The notes under the pieces are model-generated. The model searched no databases. It worked only from the letters and a program-made list of their open reading frames with translations, and had not been told where the DNA came from. This document shows, piece by piece, positions 1 to 6,120 of a stretch of DNA of 12,730 nt. How positions within the stretch are numbered: the first letter of the stretch is position 1; the number at the start of each line of letters is the position of its first letter. Location: assembly GCA_014061035.1 (NCBI GenBank), contig JACGMN010000028.1, positions 1-12,730 on the forward strand, read 5' to 3'. Source of the DNA: Candidatus Methanophagales archaeon. GTDB taxonomy: Archaea > Halobacteriota > Syntropharchaeia > Alkanophagales > Methanospirareceae. A program made the translations under genes and the position numbers.

Positions 1-4
1 TTAA

Positions 5-38
5 GGTTCGGGGTTCACGGTTCACGGTTCACGGTTCA
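5..38 (+). repeat. GGTTCAC heptamer array (copy 1)
   Basis: GGTTC recurs at 5, 12, 19, 26 and 33, an exact 7-base period. The units are GGTTCGG followed by GGTTCAC copies. The same unit recurs at 1366-1416, 1805-1834 (opposite strand), 9587-9627 and 12709-12730. All lie between genes, so it is a dispersed intergenic microsatellite rather than part of a gene. Its function is unknown. Confidence 0.9.
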
Positions 39-187
39 TAGATCATGAATCCAGTATACGTCTTGATATTTGGATTCCGAATTTTGTATTTGTATAGGTA
101 CGATGAAGATACAGGATACAAGATAGATGATCCTGGATTTTCACAATCATAATTACTGTAATCTTTTCACACCCAAACGAATTAGTT

Positions 188-234
188 TGAGCGCAAGAAG
201 GGTAAGAAAGTACTTATTCGCCTTTTCACGCTCA
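188..234. other. Extended imperfect hairpin in the non-coding region upstream of fen
   Basis: TGAGCG (188-193) pairs perfectly with CGCTCA (229-234). Inside it, across a symmetric CA/CA loop, AGAAGG pairs with CCTTTT (one G-U), and then GTAAG pairs with CTTAT (one G-U) around a 6-nt loop. A 3-nt bulge (TCG) lies on the 3' side. That is about 17 base pairs over 47 nt in otherwise AT-rich DNA. I see no tRNA, no clear C/D or H/ACA boxes and no coding frame here. It could be a small structured RNA, the 3' end of an upstream transcript, or chance. Apart from this and the flanking repeats, I see nothing in 39-291. Confidence 0.3.
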
Positions 235-291
235 GGAATTGGATTACATAGTCCGGTTTCTCTTTAATCCTCTAAATACCCTACTATAGTG

Positions 292-313
292 CAAACACCT
301 CAAACCTCAAACC
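292..313 (+). repeat. CTCAAAC heptamer array
   Basis: Two exact CTCAAAC units are flanked by partial copies (CAAACAC before, CTATAC after), again with a 7-base period but a sequence different from GGTTCAC. The array sits just upstream of the presumed fen promoter. A related CTCACAC array lies upstream of hypE at 10281-10324. Confidence 0.7.
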
Positions 314-315
314 TA

Positions 316-331
316 TACAAATACTAATATT
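316..331 (+). promoter_or_regulatory. Possible TATA-type promoter of fen
   Basis: The AT-rich ACAAATACTAATATT stretch is centred about 26 bases before the ATG at 349. That is where an archaeal TATA box sits relative to the transcription start, so fen may be transcribed with little or no leader. Consistent with this, no Shine-Dalgarno-like sequence precedes the ATG. The core ACAAATACTA also occurs twice upstream of hypE. The assignment rests on position and composition only. Confidence 0.35.
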
Positions 332-348
332 GAAATGACAACATAAAA

Positions 349-1365
349 ATGGTCGTAAATATAGGTCAGCTCACAGAGCCAAAAGGAACGAGTTTGGAAG
401 CTCTTTCAGGTAAAATCGTTGCGATAGATGCGTATAACACGCTTTACCAATTTTTGAGCATCATCCGCCGGCCAGACGGAACACCACTGCAAGATTCTGC
501 AGGCAGAATAACCTCGCATCTCTCCGGGCTGATATACAGATCGACACATTTAATGGAGAAGGAAGTAAAGCAGATATTCGTATTCGATGGGAAACCACAG
601 GAATTAAAGGCCGCAGTTATTAAAGCTCGATCGGACCGCCGTGCAGATGCAAAGCGGAGATGGGAAGAGGCAAAGGCGCTGCATCTGGATCCAGATCTGA
701 TTTTTAAATATGCACAAGCATCTGCACTGATTGACGAGACGATAGTGGAGGATGCGAAGGCGCTTTTGACGTATCTTGGCATACCGTATGTTCAGGCTAA
801 AGAGGAGGGAGAGGCTCAGGCTGCTTATATGGTTCAGAAGGGAGACGCGGAGCTCGTTGCATCTCAGGATTACGATTCACTGCTGTTTGGCGCACCTGTT
901 ATGATAAGGAATATCAGTGCTCCGCGAAGAAAGGCGCAGCTCGAGCTCGTTGCATTTACTGAACTCGCAGAAAAGCACGGAATAACTAGAGAAGAGCTTG
1001 TAGATATTGCAATTCTTATAGGCACTGATTTTAATTCTGGAATAAAAGGGATAGGTGTCAAGAGAGCGCTCAAGCTGATAAAGAAGCATCATACGATCGA
1101 ACGGTTATTAAACGAATCCGCAATAGAAATAGCGCAGATAGAGAATTACAAACTAATTCGAAGCATATTCTTGCAACCTGCCGTGAACGAATCGTATGAG
1201 ATAGCATGGGGAACGCCGGACGAGGATAAGGTAAAAGAATTTCTTTGCGAAGAACATAATTTCTCAGAAGAGCGTGTGAGTAAGATCCTGAGAAAGATCG
1301 AAAAGATCGAGCAGAAAAAAATAGCGGTAACTGGCTCGCAGAAGAAGATAGAGCAGTGGTTATGA
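349..1365 (+). CDS. fen: Flap endonuclease 1 (FEN-1)
   Basis: Structure-specific 5' nuclease that removes 5' flaps during Okazaki-fragment maturation and long-patch base-excision repair. The N and I nuclease regions are complete. Metal-binding acidic residues are D27 (AIDAYN), D80 (VFDGKP), E153 and E155 (EEGEAQAAY), D174 and D176 (QDYDSLLFG) and D227 (IGTDFN). A helix-hairpin-helix segment (GIKGIGVKRALKLI) follows near residue 231. The last eight residues, QKKIEQWL, form a PIP box for the PCNA sliding clamp. At 338 residues it has the usual archaeal FEN-1 length. The start is supported by the family-type N terminus (hydrophobic, then IGQL) and by the lack of a better in-frame ATG. The stop codon runs directly into a GGTTCAC array, so no other gene of the unit is immediately adjacent. 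Confidence 0.97.
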   Translation: MVVNIGQLTEPKGTSLEALSGKIVAIDAYNTLYQFLSIIRRPDGTPLQDSAGRITSHLSGLIYRSTHLMEKEVKQIFVFDGKPQELKAAVIKARSDRRADAKRRWEEAKALHLDPDLIFKYAQASALIDETIVEDAKALLTYLGIPYVQAKEEGEAQAAYMVQKGDAELVASQDYDSLLFGAPVMIRNISAPRRKAQLELVAFTELAEKHGITREELVDIAILIGTDFNSGIKGIGVKRALKLIKKHHTIERLLNESAIEIAQIENYKLIRSIFLQPAVNESYEIAWGTPDEDKVKEFLCEEHNFSEERVSKILRKIEKIEQKKIAVTGSQKKIEQWL

Positions 1366-1416
1366 GGTTCGGGTCGGGGTTTGGGGTTTGGGGTTCACGG
1401 TTCACGGTTCAGGGTT
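1366..1416 (+). repeat. GGTTCAC heptamer array (copy 2)
   Basis: The array begins at the base after the fen stop codon. From 1378 the units are GGTTTGG twice, then GGTTCAC twice, then GGTTCAG and a partial GGTT, all spaced 7 bases apart. The 5' part is degenerate, and GGTTTGG is a point variant of the main unit. It will form the 3' untranslated region of the fen transcript unless transcription ends at once. Confidence 0.88.
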
Positions 1417-1443
1417 GCTTGCTCTATCTTCATACTGCTTATG

Positions 1444-1451
1444 CTATAAAT
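1444..1451 (+). promoter_or_regulatory. Possible TATA box of the DUF1599 gene
   Basis: CTATAAAT lies about 50 bases before the ATG at 1498. Initiation about 26 bases downstream would give a leader of roughly 20-25 nt beginning near the purine-rich GAAGGAAG at 1475-1482. The position is plausible for an archaeal promoter separating this gene from fen. A second AT-rich stretch (TTTATATACA) directly before the ATG is too close to act as its TATA box. Confidence 0.3.
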
Positions 1452-1497
1452 TGTTCTCTAAATCGTTTAAAGAGAAGGAAGTTATACTTTATATACA

Positions 1498-1788
1498 ATG
1501 AAAGAAGAGAACGCGGAGACAGTTCAGAAATATGATGAAATTCTAAATGAAGTCAGGGAAATTGTAATTGCGAAGAACATAGACTATGGTGATTCATGGC
1601 GGAAGATGCGAATAACTTCGATTACAGATCAGATACTCGTTAAAGCATATAGAATACGAAATTTAGAAGAATCTAAAGAGCCACCTAAAATCTCCGAGGG
1701 CGTAGAGGCAGAATATAAAGATATTATAAATTATTGCATATTTGCACTGCTAAAATTGAGAGAAGAGGATACATCTCAAGAAATATGA
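1498..1788 (+). CDS. DUF1599 (nucleotide modification-associated domain 1) protein
   Basis: A 96-residue, mostly helical protein. It carries the pattern I associate with DUF1599, also called nucleotide modification-associated domain 1: KNIDYGDSWRKMR (about 26-38), ITDQILVKAYRIRNLEE (about 42-58), then an acidic EGVEAEYKDIINY segment (about 68-80). The family is thought to be related to MazG-like NTP pyrophosphatases, in which acidic helix residues bind Mg2+ and a nucleoside triphosphate. A house-cleaning or modified-nucleotide role is therefore possible but not shown. The domain fills the whole protein. It lies 59 nt before the next gene on the same strand, with an inverted-orientation GGTTCAC array between them, so co-transcription is possible. 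No phage or modification genes are nearby. Confidence 0.8.
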   Translation: MKEENAETVQKYDEILNEVREIVIAKNIDYGDSWRKMRITSITDQILVKAYRIRNLEESKEPPKISEGVEAEYKDIINYCIFALLKLREEDTSQEI

Positions 1789-1804
1789 AGAGCGCAAGCT
1801 GGAC

Positions 1805-1834
1805 AACCGTGAACCCTGAACCTGACAACCTGAA
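1805..1834 (-). repeat. GGTTCAC heptamer array (copy 3, inverted)
   Basis: Read on the plus strand this is AACCGTG AACCCTG AACCTGAC AACCTGAA, the reverse complement of the GGTTCAC family, with one 8-base unit breaking the period. It fills most of the 59-nt gap between the DUF1599 gene and the fusion gene. It is the only copy in the window in this orientation. Confidence 0.8.
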
Positions 1835-1847
1835 ATAGATAGAAGAG

Positions 1848-3665
1848 ATGTGCGATATAGCTGGTGTTTTAAATAATGGAAGACTTGTAGAGCTCGTGTT
1901 AGCGCGCGATATAATTGGATTGAGACCTCTTTTCTTTGCACATACCGGTGCTGGATTTGCGTTTGCTTCGGAGCGGAGAGCATTAGAAGCAATGGGGTAT
2001 CCACATCCAATCGAGCTCGACCCGAGAACTCTCCTTCGCTACAACATAACCGAGGACAGAGTGAGATTCACAAAAAGGGATTTCTTCTCTGTCGTACCGG
2101 AGATAACGGATGCGAAGGCAGAGATAAAAGCGAAATTGCTGACTTTACTACGTGCAAGTATCTCAGAGCTGATACCACGTCGGTCCGGAGAGAAGTTTGC
2201 CGTGCTCTTCTCAGGCGGGTTGGATTCCACGCTCATCGCTTACCTCTGCAAGGAGATAATGACAGTGAGAGATTTTGAATGCTATACTGTGGCAGTCGAA
2301 GAGCCGGGGATGAAGGAAGCAGAAGATCTGAGCTATGCAAAGCGTATCGCAGAGGATTTGGGACTCTCATTGAAGATAAGGAAGTTAAATATAGAAGAGG
2401 TTGAGAGCTATCTCAGAGAAGTTATTCCAGTGATTGACGATACCGGTGGTGTTAAGATAAGCGTAGCTGTGCCGTTGTATGCAGCATGCGAGATGGCGAA
2501 AGAGGCAGGTATAAAGACGGTCTTATACGGTCTTGGCGCAGAGGATCTCTTCGCGGGATATGAACAGTATAAACGAGTAAAAAAGGAGGATTTGAATAGA
2601 GCATGCTTATCCGGTCTTTCGAGAATGCACGAGCGGGACCTCTATCGCGACTATATGATAGCGAAAGCGCACGGAATCTCGTTACTGGCACCGTTCCTGG
2701 CTACAGACCTTGTAGAATATGCGATGAGAATACCTGCTATCCATAAATTGTGTGATGATCGGAATAAGGCCAAGGCGGTGGCGACAGATAAGCTTATTTT
2801 AAGAGAGATAGCGCGAGACCTTGGACTGGAAGAAGCAGCGAGTAGAAAAAAGAGGGCGGTACAGTATGGCGCAAATGTTGTCAAGGCGATAGAGAAATTA
2901 GCTAAACGAAAAGGCTACCGCTATACGAGAGATTACCTGAGGACGTTCTACAAGTCACGCGATATTAAATTAGGCTGCCTGTTCAGCTCTGGTAAGGACA
3001 GTGCTTATGCACTATGGCTTATGCAGAACGCGAGCTACCAGGTAGAGTGTCTGATAAACATAAAAAGCCGGAATCCTGAATCGTTTATGTTCCACACACC
3101 AGCAGTAGAGCTGGTAACGTTGCAAGCAGCCGCGATGGGCTTGCCGCTAATTACGAAAGAGACAGAGGGCGAGAAGGAGAAGGAACTGGAAGACCTACGA
3201 GCTGCGTTTAGAGACGCAAAAGCGATACACGGGATAGAAGGCGTTATATCCGGTGTTTTATGGAGTAAGTATCAAAAAGAGCGAATAGAAAGAATTGCCG
3301 GTGAAGAGAACCTCAAAGTCTTCTCTCCTTTATGGCATATCAATCAGGAGACAGAGCTGAGGCTCGTAGTATCGCTCTTTGAGGTGATCTTCACCGGTAT
3401 CGCTGCATACGGTCTGGACCGGAGTTGGCTTGGTAGAAGGATAACGGTGGCAGATGTCGACCGACTGGTGGAATTGAGCCAGAAAAAAGTGAAAATAAAT
3501 ATCGCGGGCGAAGGCGGAGAATTTGAATCGCTGGTACTGGACGGGCCGCCATCGCTCTTCAAGAAGAAGCAGAAGCTTGTCATAGTGGAGAGTGAGATAG
3601 TTGAAGAGGACGCGAATACTGCACGATTGCTGGTGAAGAAGGCAGACTTAATTTCAAGAGAATAG
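1848..3665 (+). CDS. Fusion of asparagine synthetase-like protein and diphthine-ammonia ligase (Dph6)
   Basis: Two ATP pyrophosphatases in one 605-residue chain. Residues 1 to about 50 are a remnant class II glutaminase domain: MCDIAGVL with the Cys2 nucleophile runs straight into ARDIIGLRPLFF and FASERRAL. The roughly 100 central residues that bind glutamine in AsnB are missing. Residues about 90-345 are the AsnB-like synthetase, with P-loop SGGLDS (122-127), GLGAEDLFAGY and LLAPFLATDLVEYAM. Residues about 374-600 match Dph6 (MJ0570 family), with P-loop SSGKDS (380-385, Ser where SGGKDS is usual), SGVLWSKYQKERIE and GEGGEFESLVLDGP (from 554). Dph6 amidates diphthine on elongation factor 2 using ATP and ammonia. 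What the AsnB part makes is open: ammonia delivery to Dph6, asparagine synthesis, or another amidation. An in-frame TAG 12 nt before the ATG rules out a longer N terminus. Confidence 0.88.
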   Translation: MCDIAGVLNNGRLVELVLARDIIGLRPLFFAHTGAGFAFASERRALEAMGYPHPIELDPRTLLRYNITEDRVRFTKRDFFSVVPEITDAKAEIKAKLLTLLRASISELIPRRSGEKFAVLFSGGLDSTLIAYLCKEIMTVRDFECYTVAVEEPGMKEAEDLSYAKRIAEDLGLSLKIRKLNIEEVESYLREVIPVIDDTGGVKISVAVPLYAACEMAKEAGIKTVLYGLGAEDLFAGYEQYKRVKKEDLNRACLSGLSRMHERDLYRDYMIAKAHGISLLAPFLATDLVEYAMRIPAIHKLCDDRNKAKAVATDKLILREIARDLGLEEAASRKKRAVQYGANVVKAIEKLAKRKGYRYTRDYLRTFYKSRDIKLGCLFSSGKDSAYALWLMQNASYQVECLINIKSRNPESFMFHTPAVELVTLQAAAMGLPLITKETEGEKEKELEDLRAAFRDAKAIHGIEGVISGVLWSKYQKERIERIAGEENLKVFSPLWHINQETELRLVVSLFEVIFTGIAAYGLDRSWLGRRITVADVDRLVELSQKKVKINIAGEGGEFESLVLDGPPSLFKKKQKLVIVESEIVEEDANTARLLVKKADLISRE

Positions 3666-3683
3666 ACCAGAAAAGATCTGCTG

Positions 3684-3707
3684 CCTAAATATTATCCTAA
3701 ATATTAT
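3684..3707. repeat. 12-bp tandem duplication between convergent genes
   Basis: CCTAAATATTAT occurs twice back to back (3684-3695 and 3696-3707), followed by more ATTAT. It lies in the 58-bp gap where the fusion gene (plus strand) meets the minus-strand hypothetical gene. It probably forms part of the 3' ends of both transcripts. No GC-rich terminator stem is visible. Confidence 0.75.
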
Positions 3708-3723
3708 ATTATATTGACACAGA

Positions 3724-4455
3724 TTATACAACGAGATCAACAATCTCTTCCTTCACGTACTCTATAAACTCGTCCTTTGCCGCTTTGCTAAAGATCGTTA
3801 CAACTCCGTTCCTTGTTACGCCCACCACCAGACCGCTTCGTTTAGATTTCAATACGATATACCATATCTTCCCGCGCTTTATATGGTCTGCGTACGCGGA
3901 CGTATTTCCTAACTCCGAGCCATATAGTGATAGTTTTTTTATGTTGGTGTTGGAAATGCCCAGATCGTCAAAGAAGATGATCTTTGTATCCGCGAAGTTA
4001 TCCTCGTGAAAACGCGTAAACCGTGCCGGCTCAATCTGTACTTCCACGATCTTGCCCGTTCTTATGAACAATATTTTACTTAGCAGGTTTGCGATATTAT
4101 TTGCTCGTGCTTTCCTGTCCATTATCGTTAGAACAATCTTACCGCTCTGCCCTTCCCCTTCCCCTTTCCCTTCCCCTTCCTCTTCACCTTCCCCTCGTTG
4201 AACGAAGAAAAACGGTGCTTCAGAAGTCGTCGGAACGCGTACCCGCTCGCCACGATGATAGACCTCCAATAGCCGATCCTGAATGAACGTCCCGGATAGG
4301 AAATTAATGGTTAAACGTAGATCCTGTATCTCTGTAATCAATTTTATATCATCGTCTTTCAGGATTTCTTCAGATTTAAACCCTTTCAGCTTGACTGCTA
4401 TCGCCTGCAAGTCGATCTCATCTTCAACCAGAAACAATTTACCTGCTAATACCAT
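3724..4455 (-). CDS. Unrecognised 243-residue protein downstream of eL21
   Basis: I do not recognise the family. The chain has an N-terminal part (1-87) of alternating short strands, an extremely Glu/Gly-rich linker at 88-105, and a C-terminal part (106-243). The C-terminal part includes FADTKIIFFDDLGISN, a KLSLYGSEL segment, GKIWYIVLKSKRSGLVVGV and an end rich in charged helices (FIEYVKEEI). There is no signal peptide, transmembrane segment or Cys motif. I chose the ATG at 4455, which follows the eL21 stop by 13 nt. The longer frame to 4506 starts only at TTG and overlaps eL21 by 38 nt. The close spacing suggests co-transcription with eL21. In many archaea the RNA polymerase subunit gene rpoF follows rpl21e, but this protein does not look like RpoF. 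Its even protein-like composition makes a real gene likely. Confidence 0.75.
   Translation of the reverse strand: MVLAGKLFLVEDEIDLQAIAVKLKGFKSEEILKDDDIKLITEIQDLRLTINFLSGTFIQDRLLEVYHRGERVRVPTTSEAPFFFVQRGEGEEEGEGKGEGEGQSGKIVLTIMDRKARANNIANLLSKILFIRTGKIVEVQIEPARFTRFHEDNFADTKIIFFDDLGISNTNIKKLSLYGSELGNTSAYADHIKRGKIWYIVLKSKRSGLVVGVTRNGVVTIFSKAAKDEFIEYVKEEIVDLVV
4141..4194 (-). repeat. In-frame Glu/Gly linker encoded by a hexamer-like repeat
   Basis: On the plus strand this is a run of CTTCCC/CTTCCT-type hexamers. On the coding strand it gives alternating Gly-Glu dipeptides (GEGEEEGEGKGEGEG). It separates the two parts of the hypothetical protein. The period stays a multiple of three, so unit changes do not break the frame. 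Confidence 0.85.
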
Positions 4456-4468
4456 CTCATGCTCTATT

Positions 4469-4768
4469 CTACAGGACTTGCTGGCGTAAATGCTCGGCAC
4501 GTACAAATAATTCTTTTTTCCTGTGCTTTTTTCCGTCTGATATCTCTACGATATATGCACGTCCTCGCTCTCCTTTCACTGTACCGGTCATACCGTGAAA
4601 CCTGTGATGCGGCATACCTTTATGGATACTTGGGTCTATACAGATATGCACACGTTCTCCCGATGCAAAGCTTTGGATGGCTCTACTTATTGTAGACAGT
4701 CCTCGCTCCCTCTTCCTTCTTCTCAACTTATTCCTCGTATTCTTCCTCGCGCCATGTGACCGTGTCAT
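4469..4768 (-). CDS. rpl21e: 50S ribosomal protein eL21
   Basis: Large-subunit ribosomal protein found in archaea and eukaryotes but not bacteria. The 99 residues match the family end to end: basic N terminus SHGARKNTRNKLRRRKRERG, IQSFASGERVHICIDPS (about 31-47), the signature KGMPHHRFHGMTGTV (about 50-64), and C-terminal ELFVRAEHL. The protein is very basic, as expected for an rRNA-binding protein. The start at 4768 is supported by a GAGGT Shine-Dalgarno-like sequence 7 nt upstream on the minus strand. The upstream leader carries TTACC pentamers and a TTATCATATC duplication. The hypothetical gene follows 13 nt after the stop. The gene is divergent from mpgS. Confidence 0.97.
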   Translation of the reverse strand: MTRSHGARKNTRNKLRRRKRERGLSTISRAIQSFASGERVHICIDPSIHKGMPHHRFHGMTGTVKGERGRAYIVEISDGKKHRKKELFVRAEHLRQQVL

Positions 4769-4783
4769 TTCTTCTACCTCTGC

Positions 4784-4830
4784 TTACCTTACCTTACCTT
4801 ACCTACCTTATCATATCTTATCATATCTTA
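4784..4830. repeat. TTACC pentamers and TTATCATATC decamers in the eL21 leader
   Basis: Four exact TTACC units run from 4784 to 4803. After TACC come two exact TTATCATATC decamers (4808-4817, 4818-4827) and the start of a third. On the minus strand the pentamers read GGTAA in series. They lie between the likely eL21 promoter and its Shine-Dalgarno site, so they would be transcribed in the 5' leader. Confidence 0.85.
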
Positions 4831-4832
4831 TG

Positions 4833-4858
4833 TTACATTACTTAATAGTATAATGTAA
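4833..4858. promoter_or_regulatory. 8-bp inverted repeat over the divergent eL21/mpgS promoter region
   Basis: TTACATTA (4833-4840) and TAATGTAA (4851-4858) form a perfect palindrome with a 10-nt spacer, CTTAATAGTA. The spacer and right arm are TATA-like and lie about 40 nt before the mpgS ATG and 65 nt before the eL21 ATG. The symmetric half-sites suit a dimeric helix-turn-helix regulator, and the overlap with the presumed TATA element would suit repression or activation of mpgS, eL21 or both. No regulator gene is in the window, so this is a candidate operator only. Confidence 0.4.
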
Positions 4859-4890
4859 ATTAAACCAGCTAAAGTAGGACTGAGGTAAAG

Positions 4891-6108
4891 ATGCTAATCG
4901 AGATGCCAAGGCATACGGAGATATTTGGGTCCCTAAAAATTCATGAGGTGCAGCGTATTTTAAAGGTTGATTCCGGCGGTTTTGCGAATCCCCGGGCAAA
5001 GGATATCCCGTTTGATGAAATCAAGGATGTTTTAAGGCGTACTGCCATAATTGTACCGGTAAAGGATGAAAGGACACATTTATTGGAGGGCGTTTTGAGA
5101 GCCATTCCCTTTGACTGCTCGATTATTGTGGTCTCAAATAGCAAAAGGGAAACACCAGATGTTTACAGAATGGAGAAAGATATGGTAGCAAAACACCACG
5201 ATTTAACACAGCAAGAGGTGCTGGTAATACACCAGAAAGACCCGGATTTAGGCTCTGCGTTTTATGAAGCCGGGTACAACACTCTTCTTGATAGGAATAC
5301 TGTTATTAGGGACGGTAAAGCAGAGGGTATGATCACTGGCATGCTACTCGCGAAATCACTTGGAAAGGATTTCATTGGATTTGCTGATGCAGATAACTAC
5401 ATCCCTGGTTCTGTGCGTGAATATGTACTGGATTATGCAGCAGGATTTTGCATGTCTAAATCGCCGTACAGCATGGTGCGGCTTCACTGGAGATACAAGC
5501 CAAAAGTCGTGGAGGAAAGACTTTATTTTCAAAAATGGGGCCGGGTAAGCGAGATTACAAACAAGTATCTCAATTTCTTAATCTCAACACGCACCGGATT
5601 CGAGACAAACATTTTGATAACTGGGAACGCAGGCGAGCATGCACTGACGACTGAGCTTGCAGACATATTGAGCTACGCGAGAGACTACGCAATCGAACCC
5701 TATCACTTCATCGGTCTGTTTGATGAGTTTGGATTGGGTGTTGAAGACATTACAAATGTAGATGCAGCAAATACAGGAATTGAGATTTTTCAGATAGAGA
5801 CGCTAAACCCACATATACACGAGGAAAGGGGCGATGAGCACGTCAATAAGATGTTGCTCAACGCACTCCAGACAGTTTATCACAGTAAGCTATGCAATGA
5901 TTACGTACGGTCAAAAGTGCTTGAGGAGCTAGGAGATATTTTGAAGGATGATATGCCATCAAAGAATATTGTGATGCCACCTATCGGGAATATTGATGTA
6001 CAAAAATTTGTTGGATTACTTGAAGGCAATGCGGAAACATTTGCGAGATTTGAACAGGGACTGGGCGCGGCTGTCGCTATTGAAAATGAAAGAGAAAAGA
6101 GGGAGTAG
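4891..6108 (+). CDS. mpgS: Mannosyl-3-phosphoglycerate synthase (GT55)
   Basis: Transfers mannose from GDP-mannose to D-3-phosphoglycerate, giving mannosyl-3-phosphoglycerate, the first step in synthesis of the compatible solute mannosylglycerate. The 405 residues align by eye along the whole length with Pyrococcus-type MpgS as I remember it: IFGSLKIHEVQ (about 10-20), VSNSKRETPDVY, HQKDPDLGSAF, GFADADNYIPG with the nucleotide-sugar/metal DxD motif at 166-168, MVRLHWRYKPKV, KWGRVSEITN, ITGNAGEHA and FQIETLNPHIHEE. The start is supported by the family-like N terminus and a GAGGT site (4882-4886) 4 nt before the ATG. The phosphatase that uses its product begins 12 nt after the stop, a tight operon. 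A perfect inverted repeat overlaps the likely promoter, which hints at regulation, perhaps by salt or heat stress. Confidence 0.96.
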   Translation: MLIEMPRHTEIFGSLKIHEVQRILKVDSGGFANPRAKDIPFDEIKDVLRRTAIIVPVKDERTHLLEGVLRAIPFDCSIIVVSNSKRETPDVYRMEKDMVAKHHDLTQQEVLVIHQKDPDLGSAFYEAGYNTLLDRNTVIRDGKAEGMITGMLLAKSLGKDFIGFADADNYIPGSVREYVLDYAAGFCMSKSPYSMVRLHWRYKPKVVEERLYFQKWGRVSEITNKYLNFLISTRTGFETNILITGNAGEHALTTELADILSYARDYAIEPYHFIGLFDEFGLGVEDITNVDAANTGIEIFQIETLNPHIHEERGDEHVNKMLLNALQTVYHSKLCNDYVRSKVLEELGDILKDDMPSKNIVMPPIGNIDVQKFVGLLEGNAETFARFEQGLGAAVAIENEREKRE

Positions 6109-6120
6109 TCAAGAAATACT

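Noticed and set aside
5..38. GGTTC motifs as tRNA T-loops, or the arrays as a CRISPR
   Set aside because: There is no cloverleaf, anticodon stem or CCA end around any copy. The units are adjacent with no spacers, so neither a tRNA nor a CRISPR fits.
39..180. Possible C/D-box RNA around GATGAT at 126-131
   Set aside because: The C box is imperfect (no full RTGATGA) and I find no paired D box at a suitable distance.
444..1405. Minus-strand open frames opposite fen
   Set aside because: They lie antisense to a gene with complete FEN-1 motifs, are Ser/Arg-rich as expected of shadow frames, and match no family.
4456..4506. Longer start of the hypothetical gene inside eL21
   Set aside because: It begins at TTG and overlaps eL21 by 38 nt. 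The ATG at 4455 lies just after the eL21 stop and is the simpler start.
4089..4695. Plus-strand frames opposite the hypothetical gene and eL21
   Set aside because: One is dominated by Pro-Leu repeats from the Glu/Gly linker DNA, and the others oppose the well-supported eL21.
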